Below are positions 1 to 6,178 of a DNA stretch of 8,695 nt, piece by piece. Origin of the DNA: Verrucomicrobiota bacterium (GTDB lineage: Bacteria > Verrucomicrobiota > Verrucomicrobiia > Limisphaerales > UBA1100); the NCBI GenBank assembly GCA_028872645.1, contig JAPKDK010000116.1, forward strand, positions 1 through 8,695. The letters are read 5' to 3'. The notes below the pieces were generated by a model. The model was not told where the DNA came from. It made no database searches and worked only from the letters and a program-made list of their open reading frames with translations. The position numbers and the translations under genes are program-made. Numbering within the stretch: position 1 is the first letter of the stretch; each line of letters opens with the position of its first letter.

Positions 1-127
1 CGGTGACGTAGTGGCGTTTCTGCGTGGCGTGAAAGCCGAGCGGATCGGTGGCGCCGTAAGCGAGACCGCGCTGCACGCCGCCGCCGGCCATCATGACGGT
101 GAACCCGTGCGGGTGATGATCGCGGCC
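1..127 (-). pseudogene. DUF1501 family protein, C-terminal fragment
   Basis: Reading the minus strand from 127 to 2 gives GRDHHPHGFTVMMAGGG followed by a stretch containing GLAYGATDPLGFHA. This is the conserved C-terminal block of DUF1501 proteins (sulfatase/alkaline-phosphatase-like fold, common in Planctomycetota and Verrucomicrobiota, usually exported and of unclear reaction). The intact DUF1501 gene at 2882-4297 carries the equivalent GRDHW...GGG...GQSD block. The reading frame hits TGA codons immediately upstream (133-131 and 136-134), so the N-terminal three quarters are absent here, and the 3' end runs off the window. The homology stops abruptly where the PhnW homology begins on the other strand, so this is a truncated remnant or an assembly chimera rather than a gene start. 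The family call is firm; whether the truncation is biological is not. Confidence 0.75.
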
Positions 128-137
128 ACATCATCAC
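113..137. repeat. 8-bp inverted repeat at a gene-fragment junction
   Basis: GTGATGAT at 113-120 is the exact reverse complement of ATCATCAC at 130-137, with a 9-base spacer. The left arm lies in DUF1501 coding sequence (Asp-His-His codons on the minus strand) and the right arm in PhnW coding sequence (Ile-Ile-Thr codons on the plus strand). Both arms look native to their own gene, so short inverted homology marks the breakpoint. This could reflect a real inversion/deletion or a template-switch artefact. Confidence 0.7.
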
Positions 138-357
138 TTCGTTTCTGTATCCCACTGATGATTTTGATTTCGATGAATTTTACAATCGCCTCAACGAGAA
201 GGGCTTCGTCATTTATCCCGGCAAAGTGACCAAGGCCGATTGCTACCGCATTGGACACATCGGCCATCTGTTTCCCGCGGACACCGAGTCGTTGCTGTCC
301 GCCATCCACGCTGTGGCCACCAAAATAAACCTGTCCCCCGAGGCCAAGTCTGCATAA
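127..357 (+). pseudogene. phnW: 2-aminoethylphosphonate-pyruvate transaminase, C-terminal fragment
   Basis: The plus-strand frame ending at the TAA at 355-357 encodes about 76 residues containing FVIYPGKVTKADCYRIGHIG and then a short helical tail. This matches the C-terminal domain of PhnW, the PLP-dependent class V aminotransferase that converts 2-aminoethylphosphonate plus pyruvate to phosphonoacetaldehyde plus alanine. The GF-[VI]-[LIV]-YPGK motif and the R-[IV]-G-x-IG signature are typical. A full PhnW is about 360-370 residues, so roughly the first 290, including the PLP lysine, are missing. Homology begins around 127-133, directly against a minus-strand DUF1501 fragment. No in-frame start exists here, so nothing functional is expected. 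The transporter starts about 38 bases downstream, suggesting they were once co-transcribed. Confidence 0.75.
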
Positions 358-395
358 ACTCCAGAATCCTCGCCCCCTCTCCCAACAAGCAAGAC

Positions 396-2126
396 GTGCT
401 ATACAAACATTGGCGCTGGCGGATTTTCATCATCACTTGGCTTTCCTACGCCGGTTTTTATCTCACCCGCAAATCCTTCGCGGTGGCCAAGGTGGACCTC
501 GCCAGGCCGGAGGTGCTGGGGCTGAGCGTGGGCGATATGTCGTGGATGGATTTCGGTTACGCGGCGGCCTATGCGGCGGGGCAGTTTGCCTGGGGCATGT
601 GCGGTGACCGCTTTGGCACGCGGCGCGTCATCCTGTACGGCATGATGGCCTCGGTGCTGACGGCGATTTTCATGGGTGCGTCGTCGCTTGTGATTATGCT
701 GGGTATTCTGTTTTGTTTCCAAGGTGTTTGCCAATCGACCGGTTGGGCGCCGTTGACAAAAAACATCGGCAACTTTTTCGCGCAAAAAGAACGCGGTCGG
801 ATGATGGGTTTTTGGTGCACGAACTACGCGCTGGGCGGCGTCATCGCCTCGGCGTTGGCCGGTTTCGCCATCGAGTGGGGGGGGCAAAATCGGCTGGCGG
901 CATATCAGCCCGGGCAACCGCCGGTTCTAGCTGAGGTAATAAAAGTCGCCACCAGCCAAGGGCACGATGTGGCAACCGCTGAGGTCATTCACGGTCAGTT
1001 ACTCATCACCCATGCAACGACGCTGTCCCCAGCCGCAGCGGCGGACGCGTTGGCCGGATTGTTTCAGGACGCGCAACAAAATGTCCATGCCCGAGCCGCC
1101 GCGCTGCGGGGGTTGCATGCGCTGAATGAGCCGCGTTTTGATGAGTCTTTGAAAGCCGCGCTACAGTCGAAGGACGCCGCCTTGAAACGACGGGCTGAAG
1201 ACCTGCAAAAACAAATTGAAAAGAAAAAGAACCGGGATGCCACCAGCGATTCGCCCCAGCCGCTGGAGGAACGATTAAAGAAAGTCAACCAACAGGCCGT
1301 CCAAACGCTCTGGGGCATGCTCGGCTGGCGCTATGCGTTCTGGGTACCGGCAGCGGTGTTGTTATGTATTTGGGGTTTATTTGTTTGGCTGCAGCGCAAC
1401 CGGCCGCAGGATGTCGGGCTGCCAGCCATTGAGGAATACAAGGGCGAGGCCCGCGCGGTGCTCACCGGCGACACCCAAAAAGAAGAGGCCGAAGAAGGCA
1501 CTTGGCCGCTCATCTGGCAGGTGATGAGCAACCGCATGGTGCAATTATTATCGGTAGTGTACCTGCTGCTTAAGCCGACGCGTTATCTCATCCTGTTTTG
1601 GTCGCCGCTGTACGTGAATGAAAAGCTCGGCACCGGCACGGCGGAATCGGGCATCATCGGCGGCCTGTTCGAACTGGCCGGGCCGTTGGGCGTTTTGCTG
1701 GGCGGCTATTTGTCGGATAAGGTGTTTGGCGCGCGGCGGATGCCGGTGGCGGTCGTTGGCCTCGTAGTGGTCGCGGTGGTGTTGCTGGGGTTCAATGCCG
1801 TGCCAGAAACTAAGTTGGCGCTTGGCTCGGCCTTTTTCTTTATCGGCTTCTTTTTATATATGCCCGATTCGTTGGTGTCCGGCACGGCCGCACTGGATTT
1901 CGGCACCCGCAAGGGCGCGGGCACGGCGGCCGGCATGATTAACGGCTTCGGCTCCATCGGCGCCATCGTGGGAGTCTCCCTGCCGGGCATCCTCAGCGGA
2001 ATGCTGAGCGAGGGCTCGGACATTTGGTTCTATATCTTCCCCGGTTTGGGCGTGTCGCTGATCATCGCGGCGGTGCTGCTGTTGCCCAGATGGAATGCCC
2101 TGCCCGCGACCGAAAAAACGGCATGA
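396..2126 (+). CDS. MFS transporter, GlpT/UhpT/UhpC-like, with periplasmic helical insertion
   Basis: An inner-membrane carrier resembling the organophosphate:phosphate antiporter family. With GTG 396 as start it has 576 residues. Visible landmarks are a YKHWRWR N-terminus, TM1 at about 9-30 followed by TRKSF, TM2 ending in the motif-A-like GMCGDRFGTRR (67-77), TM3-TM5 to about 160, TM6 from 311 (WRYAFWVPAAVLL), and RNRPQDVGLPAIEEYKGE, the family signature at the central cytoplasmic loop. Six more hydrophobic segments follow. Residues about 161-308 are an extra hydrophilic domain between TM5 and TM6, predicted periplasmic by the N-in MFS topology. Its middle resembles HEAT-type helical pairs (HARAAALRGLHALNEPRFDE). 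The frame is open upstream to 240, but that part overlaps the PhnW tail, and no ATG exists before TM1, so GTG 396 is the best start, though without a clear ribosome site. The stop overlaps the next gene by ATGA. The substrate is unknown; the PhnW neighbour suggests a phosphonate or phosphate ester. Confidence 0.8.
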   Translation: MLYKHWRWRIFIITWLSYAGFYLTRKSFAVAKVDLARPEVLGLSVGDMSWMDFGYAAAYAAGQFAWGMCGDRFGTRRVILYGMMASVLTAIFMGASSLVIMLGILFCFQGVCQSTGWAPLTKNIGNFFAQKERGRMMGFWCTNYALGGVIASALAGFAIEWGGQNRLAAYQPGQPPVLAEVIKVATSQGHDVATAEVIHGQLLITHATTLSPAAAADALAGLFQDAQQNVHARAAALRGLHALNEPRFDESLKAALQSKDAALKRRAEDLQKQIEKKKNRDATSDSPQPLEERLKKVNQQAVQTLWGMLGWRYAFWVPAAVLLCIWGLFVWLQRNRPQDVGLPAIEEYKGEARAVLTGDTQKEEAEEGTWPLIWQVMSNRMVQLLSVVYLLLKPTRYLILFWSPLYVNEKLGTGTAESGIIGGLFELAGPLGVLLGGYLSDKVFGARRMPVAVVGLVVVAVVLLGFNAVPETKLALGSAFFFIGFFLYMPDSLVSGTAALDFGTRKGAGTAAGMINGFGSIGAIVGVSLPGILSGMLSEGSDIWFYIFPGLGVSLIIAAVLLLPRWNALPATEKTA

Positions 2127-2878
2127 CCCAATTAAACGGAACCTTGTCGCTCAATGGCTTGATTGCCTTACAGCGTGAGGAGCATTCAATGCCGCAAGAG
2201 TTTTACACGGATGCGGAGGTACACTCGGAGGATCTGGAACGGATTTTTTCAACGGCAATGAGTCTTCGTGGGACACTCGTTTTAAATAAAGGTCACCGGC
2301 AAATTTTTTACGGTCACCATTGGGGGAGATCCCCTGATAATTATTCGTGGCGATGACGGAACAATTCGCGCGCTACATAATGTTTGCCGACATCGCGGCA
2401 CGCTGACCAGCCGCGAGGATTGCGGAAAGACGCGGAGTTAGTATGTCCGTATCATCAGTGAACGTACGAACGTGATGGCACGCTCGCCTTGTGCCGCGGG
2501 ATGCACGAAATAAATCACGACGAGCATTCACTGCTGTCCACGCATTTGGAGGGGATGTTCTTTGTGTGCCTCGCGGAGACATCACCGGATTTCACGACCG
2601 CGCGCGTGATGATGGTGCCCGTTCTCACGCCGCAACGGATGGGCGAGACGAAGGGGGCGAAGATTGTCGATTACGACGTTGCCGCCAACTGGAAACTGGT
2701 TTGGGAAAACAACCGTGTAGGCTATCACTGCAACGCCAATCACCCGCAATACCTCAAAGCGAATTTCAACCATTTTAATAATATCGACACCACCTCGCGC
2801 GTGCAGGAACGTATCGCCGCAAAAGGCGACCGAGTGAAAGTGCGCGATGCGTCCGAGTTAATGCTGGATGAAAATTAA
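2123..2878 (+). pseudogene. Rieske non-heme iron oxygenase alpha subunit, degraded
   Basis: The start ATG overlaps the transporter stop (ATGA). The N-terminus contains QEFYTDAEVHSEDLERIF, typical of ring-hydroxylating/GbcA-like oxygenase alpha subunits. Reading then jumps frame in a T-run at 2244-2249. The next frame gives FVGHS, FFTVTIGGDPLIIIRGDDG and the first Rieske motif CRHRG, but with in-frame TGA 2259 (expected Trp) and TAA 2283 (expected Glu). A one-base loss near 2439 restores the first frame, giving the second Rieske motif CPYHQ followed by TGA 2459 (expected Trp). From 2489 the frame is open: MHEINHDEHSLL, GMFFVCLAE, NWKLVWENNRVGYHCNANHP (the mononuclear-iron HxxxxH) and FNHFNN, ending at TAA 2876-2878. 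The usual remaining C-terminal part of the catalytic domain is missing. Family members use a reductase to insert oxygen into aromatic rings or quaternary amines. This copy cannot make an intact enzyme. Confidence 0.85.
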
Positions 2879-2881
2879 CGA

Positions 2882-4297
2882 TCAACTCACTCCGAGTCCG
2901 TCAATGGGCGCGTGACTGAGGAGTTGGTTAACTTCCTGCGGCAAGCCGGGGATGAGGCGGACTTGCCCGGGATCCATCACGGTGCGGAGGATAGTGCTGA
3001 TCAAATGGCCGGGGTTGTGCGGCGCGCTGTTGGGCTCGCCGCCTTGCTTGTCGGATTGGCCGATCACCTTGCCCCCGCCCATGCCCCCGCCATAAAGGAG
3101 CAATGGAGCTAGCCGTGCCCAATGGTCGCGACCGCCACGTTTGTTGAGGCGCGGGGTGCGGCCCATTTCGCCACAGCAGACGAGGAGAATTTTATCGGAT
3201 AACCCGCGCGCTTCGCAGTCACGAATGAATGCCGCCACGGCGTGATCGAAACTGCGGCCCACCGCTTCCATGCCTTCGCGCATGCCAAGGTTGTTGCCGT
3301 CCGCATGCATGTCCCACACACCGGCATAGCTGGCATGGATGGTAACGAACCCACAGCCCGCCTCACACAACCGGCGCGCCTGAAGGAGCAGCTTGCCGAT
3401 GGTGTCGGCCTGCGCATTATATAAACCGGCCTTGCCGCGGCGCACTTTGTCCCAGCGCGTGCCGCCGGAATATTTTGTGGTGTCGTACATTGCGAGTGTC
3501 CGGGCATCCTCGCGCGAAAGATCGAGCGCCTTGGACACTCCGCCGCCAAGTAGCACCTCGTAAGCCTGTTGCTGAATGTCATCCAGTGCGGTGATTTGGC
3601 CATTGGCATCGGCCTCGCGATTGAGCCGGTCCAGTTCCGCAAGCAGCGATTTTCGGTCATTTAAAAATCGTTCACGCGGCAAGCTGAGTTTCATGTCCTC
3701 CTGCAACTGGCCGCCCTTGCCGGGAATGAACGGCGCAAAGCCCTGTCCAAACGGGCCGGTGGCGGAGAGATTACCGCGTGCTGAAGGTCCGGGCACATTA
3801 GCATCCACACTGCGCGGAAAGAGCACTGCGGTGGTGGGCATACCCGTGCGCAGTCGCGTCGCCCCTGCCACTCGTGCAAAGTGTGCGCCGATGTTTGCCT
3901 GCTTGGAGGCGGCGCTGACGATGGGCTGGATATTGTGCCCGGCATTCTTGGTGGTAAACGAGCGAACCACATTCAACTTGTGCGCGAGCTTGGCCAGTTG
4001 CTGCATCGTCGCTCCAAAGTGCACGCCCGGCACCGAGGTGCGAATCGTGCCCCCCACCGTGCGAATGCCACTGGACGCATCGGGTTTGGGATCAAAGGTC
4101 TCCAGTTGGCTCGGGCCACCCTGTTGAAAAAGAAAAATAACGGACTTGCCCGTGAGCGGATTCGGCTTTCCCCCAACCGCTTTAGCGCTGAGCAACGATG
4201 CCAACGACAACCCGCCCAAGCTCAGCCCGCCCACCCGGAGCAGTTCGCGCCGATTCATCGGCTGCCGATTATCAAGAATTCGTAGCATCCCGCTCAT
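2882..4297 (-). CDS. DUF1501 domain-containing exported protein
   Basis: A complete 471-residue DUF1501 protein (sulfatase/alkaline-phosphatase-like superfamily, function not established), typical in length. The leader has a twin-arginine motif, NRRELLRVGGLSLGG (residues 15-29), followed by a hydrophobic stretch to SAKA near residue 40, so Tat export is likely. Landmarks in order: VIFLFQQGGPSQLETFDPKP (53-72), KNAGHN, FVTIHASYAGVWDMHADGNN, CCGEMGRTPRLN and GGRDHW near residue 388, then GGGMGGGKVIGQSD. These histidine and aspartate positions are the presumed metal or catalytic sites of the family. Three start candidates exist (4297, 4288, 4258); the second, beginning MLRILDNRQP, resembles common family N-termini, and the third begins just before the RR motif. 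It lies 31 bases downstream of the hydrolase gene on the same strand, probably one operon, and ends 3 bases from the convergent Rieske pseudogene. Confidence 0.85.
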   Translation of the reverse strand: MSGMLRILDNRQPMNRRELLRVGGLSLGGLSLASLLSAKAVGGKPNPLTGKSVIFLFQQGGPSQLETFDPKPDASSGIRTVGGTIRTSVPGVHFGATMQQLAKLAHKLNVVRSFTTKNAGHNIQPIVSAASKQANIGAHFARVAGATRLRTGMPTTAVLFPRSVDANVPGPSARGNLSATGPFGQGFAPFIPGKGGQLQEDMKLSLPRERFLNDRKSLLAELDRLNREADANGQITALDDIQQQAYEVLLGGGVSKALDLSREDARTLAMYDTTKYSGGTRWDKVRRGKAGLYNAQADTIGKLLLQARRLCEAGCGFVTIHASYAGVWDMHADGNNLGMREGMEAVGRSFDHAVAAFIRDCEARGLSDKILLVCCGEMGRTPRLNKRGGRDHWARLAPLLLYGGGMGGGKVIGQSDKQGGEPNSAPHNPGHLISTILRTVMDPGQVRLIPGLPQEVNQLLSHAPIDGLGVS

Positions 4298-4328
4298 TTG
4301 AAGTAGAGATGCTTACCGGAATTCAGAC

Positions 4329-5171
4329 TTATTCCGGTTTGGGTTCATTGATGGATTTCCCAACTCGCTTGATGAAACGCAAAAGCAACGCGTGCGCGGG
4401 GTCGGCTATTTGGCCGTGGTTATGGCCGTCGAGTTCCATTATTTTTGTGTCCGGATGTTTCACCACCTGCATCATGCGCCAAAGATAGGCGTTTTCCTCG
4501 TAGCGCCCGAGCATCTCCAGCTCGCGGTCACCCGTAATGAGTAACAACGGCGGGGCATCCTTGCGCACATGAAAGAGCGGTGCCATGCTATCGATGATAG
4601 GTTGTTTACCATCAATCCCACGCTCCTTGCGCACGGTGAAATGCGTGATGGTATGGCCACTGAAGGGGACGAGCCCGGCAATGTCGTTGGCATCAATCTG
4701 GTGCGCGGCGAGCCAGCGTTTGTCGAGGCCCACCATACTGGTGAGGTAACCGCCCGCCGAATGGCCGCTCACGTAAATGCGCTTGGCGGAGCCGCCGTAT
4801 TTTTCAATGTTGCGAAACGTCCACGCCACGGCGGCGGCGGCGTCTTCAATATACGCGGGCGATTTTACCTTCGGGTGCAGTCGATAATTTACCGCCACCA
4901 CCGCGATACCTTTTTCGCGCAACTCCTTGGGCACCTGACGATTGCCGGCCTTCAATCCGCCGCCGTGAAACCAAACCACGGTTGAAAAAATTTTTATGTG
5001 CTTCGGATAATACACATCCAGCCGACACCGCTCGCGCATATAATCGGTGAGTTTACCTTCGCGGTAGAGGATGTTGGTGGCCGTTTCGTAGACCCCCTTG
5101 GGCTTAGCCTTCTGTGCTTGGACCGGGAACAACAGAATGAACGCAGCCGCGATGAATAGAAAAATTCGCAT
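4329..5171 (-). CDS. Secreted alpha/beta hydrolase (esterase-like)
   Basis: A 280-residue protein with a classic signal peptide (MRIFLFIAAAFILLFPVQAQ, cleavage probably after VQA) and an alpha/beta-hydrolase fold related to carboxylesterases of the BD-FAE/hormone-sensitive-lipase type. The oxyanion-hole motif is WFHGGG (67-72), the nucleophile is Ser138 in GHSAGG, the acid is probably Asp215 in LLLITGDRE, and the base is His250 or His252 in DGHNHGQ. It should hydrolyse an ester outside the cytoplasm, for example a carbohydrate acyl ester, but the substrate cannot be read from sequence. It is the first gene of a minus-strand pair with the DUF1501 gene. No clear Shine-Dalgarno precedes the ATG, which is usual for this window. 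Family call firm, substrate open. Confidence 0.85.
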   Translation of the reverse strand: MRIFLFIAAAFILLFPVQAQKAKPKGVYETATNILYREGKLTDYMRERCRLDVYYPKHIKIFSTVVWFHGGGLKAGNRQVPKELREKGIAVVAVNYRLHPKVKSPAYIEDAAAAVAWTFRNIEKYGGSAKRIYVSGHSAGGYLTSMVGLDKRWLAAHQIDANDIAGLVPFSGHTITHFTVRKERGIDGKQPIIDSMAPLFHVRKDAPPLLLITGDRELEMLGRYEENAYLWRMMQVVKHPDTKIMELDGHNHGQIADPAHALLLRFIKRVGKSINEPKPE

Positions 5172-5287
5172 GGGCCAAAGATACCGGACCAGCGAAACAG
5201 GAACAGTTTTTTATGCGATCATTGCCTGAGACATAACCAAAACTTGATTGAAGGGCCTTGCTGTGAGCAGAATGGAGAAACACTGCG
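5172..5287. promoter_or_regulatory. Divergent intergenic region
   Basis: These 116 bases separate the minus-strand hydrolase start from the plus-strand EF-hand start, so both promoters must lie here or inside the flanking genes. I see no convincing -35/-10 pair in either direction. On the plus strand GGAG at 5274-5277 lies 10 bases before the EF-hand ATG and is the clearest ribosome-binding site in the window; it decides that start. No operator-like palindrome was found. Confidence 0.4.
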
Positions 5288-5860
5288 ATGACTTATCTTT
5301 CCCAAAACCTAACCATCCTGCGTACGGCCTTCTTGGCTGGTTGCCTGTTACCCCTGATCGCCTTGGCTCAGCCCAAGGACGTGAAGCAAAAGATCCTGAT
5401 TGGCGGCAAAACGCCACGGGAGGTTTTAATCGCTTTTAAGTTTCAGGGCGTCCTCGCTCTTAACAACCGTCAATGGCAAAGCTACCGCGGGGTGTTTTCC
5501 CGATTGGATGCCAATGGAGACGGGCTCCATTCCAAGGAAGAATACATCGTGAATGGGGTACACATGAACCAGCAGGCCCGGCAAGGAATCTTTCGGGCGG
5601 CGGACCATAACCAGGATGGGTTTGTAAGTGCCTTTGAATATATTGAAAATCGCATCATCACCGACGAAGCAAAGCTGATTTTTGGAGCGATGGACGGCAA
5701 TCGCAACGGCCAACTCACCCGTGCTGAATTCATAGCCAGTAAACGGATCAAAGATCCCAAACTAGGGGCCGCCATTTTCAAGGCACTGGATACCAACAAC
5801 AACGGCGAACTGGTGATCCCCGAATACCTGCGGGTATGGGGCAAGTGGGCTCGTCAATAG
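5288..5860 (+). CDS. Secreted EF-hand calcium-binding protein
   Basis: A 190-residue protein with a signal peptide (hydrophobic 13-27, predicted cleavage after ALA, before Gln28) and four canonical 12-residue EF-hand loops: DANGDGLHSKEE (74-85), DHNQDGFVSAFE (106-117), DGNRNGQLTRAE (136-147) and DTNNNGELVIPE (168-179). Each has acidic or Asn residues at positions 1, 3 and 5, Gly at 6 and Glu at 12, so all four should bind calcium. The loops are spaced about 30-32 residues apart, giving two EF-hand pairs. A role as an extracytoplasmic calcium sensor or a calcium-stabilised structural protein is plausible; the partner is unknown. The start is supported by GGAG 10 bases upstream. The LAGC at 16-19 resembles a lipobox, but the hydrophobic region continues past the Cys, so type I cleavage is preferred. 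It is not obviously in an operon with the downstream selenoprotein, since two gene remnants lie between. Confidence 0.88.
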   Translation: MTYLSQNLTILRTAFLAGCLLPLIALAQPKDVKQKILIGGKTPREVLIAFKFQGVLALNNRQWQSYRGVFSRLDANGDGLHSKEEYIVNGVHMNQQARQGIFRAADHNQDGFVSAFEYIENRIITDEAKLIFGAMDGNRNGQLTRAEFIASKRIKDPKLGAAIFKALDTNNNGELVIPEYLRVWGKWARQ

Positions 5861-5932
5861 AAGAAACTACTAATACTGAGCACCATTGCCATCCCGGCGT
5901 TCAACGAGGAAGAGTTGCTGCCTTCCACCCTG
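5861..5932 (+). pseudogene. Family-2 glycosyltransferase, N-terminal remnant
   Basis: Directly after the EF-hand stop, in the same frame, the sequence reads about 24 codons ending ILSTIAIPAFNEEELLPSTL. This is the first strand and nucleotide-binding turn of GT2 (GT-A fold) glycosyltransferases, normally written [IV]-P-[AT]-[FYL]-NEE. Homology ends near 5932 and a TGA follows at 5966. There is no start codon, and nothing of the DXD or catalytic region remains. It is a short match, so confidence is moderate. Downstream sequence switches frame and family, implying a deletion joined two unrelated gene ends. Confidence 0.5.
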
Positions 5933-5936
5933 CCGG

Positions 5937-6071
5937 TACCCGAGTTTGGTCACCCAGATGTTCTGTGATCCCGAGAACGATACGAGCATTATTGTGCTAA
6001 TGAACGGCGAACCTAAAAAAGGTTTATTTGAAAAGGCCCTGACCCAACGCCTGATTGAACAAGTTAAGTAG
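5937..6071 (+). pseudogene. Serine hydrolase (class C beta-lactamase-like), C-terminal remnant
   Basis: In the frame ending at TAG 6069-6071 the sequence contains VTQMFCDPENDTSIIVLMNG and then an amphipathic helix ending LIEQVK. This pattern, a beta strand with FxDP followed by a hydrophobic strand ending LMN and a terminal helix, is characteristic of the C-terminus of penicillin-binding/beta-lactamase-related serine hydrolases. The SxxK and YxN catalytic motifs are absent, as is everything before the last two strands. An ATG at 5886 could open a 61-codon frame, but its first part is the shadow of the glycosyltransferase remnant. Probably non-functional debris. The family assignment rests on about 40 residues. 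Confidence 0.42.
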
Positions 6072-6178
6072 TGGCAAACATTGACTTTATGTATTTGCAG
6101 CATTTGCATTGACGACCTTGTTGAACTGACACTAAATATTGCCAGTTGGTTCCGAGTTCACTTTTTAATGAAAGTTCA
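6072..6178 (+). promoter_or_regulatory. Upstream region of the selenoprotein operon
   Basis: A 107-base AT-rich gap between the hydrolase remnant and the FG-GAP selenoprotein gene, the likely place for its promoter. TTGACG at 6109-6114 followed after 18 bases by TAAATA (6133-6138) is a possible sigma70-type pair, but the -10 match is poor. No Shine-Dalgarno is evident before the ATG codons at 6179 and 6182. Confidence 0.25.

Noticed and set aside
240..395. Extended N-terminus of the MFS transporter from ATG 240
   Set aside because: It lies over the PhnW tail in another frame and its residues look non-biological (many Arg, His, Pro); the transporter family starts near YKHWRWR.
399..917. Long minus-strand open frame opposite the transporter
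   Set aside because: Antisense shadow of the transporter's membrane-segment codons; Arg/His/Pro-rich and family-less.
2259..2261. TGA read as Trp (alternative genetic code), since two lesions replace TGG
   Set aside because: Intact genes here use TGG for Trp, and TGA terminates the transporter and the intact DUF1501 gene.
2459..2461. TGA in the Rieske pseudogene as a second selenocysteine codon
   Set aside because: It falls where the family has Trp (CPYHQW), is surrounded by other disabling lesions, and a Trp-to-stop change is the simpler reading.
3576..4127. Long plus-strand open frame opposite the DUF1501 gene
   Set aside because: Antisense shadow of the intact DUF1501 coding sequence; no recognisable motif.
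5333..5344. Lipobox (LAGC) in the EF-hand protein
   Set aside because: The hydrophobic core continues eight residues beyond the Cys to an ALA-Q type I site, unlike a lipoprotein.
6109..6138. TTGACG-N18-TAAATA as a firm promoter
   Set aside because: The -10 match is only three of six, so it is mentioned only as a possibility within the upstream region.
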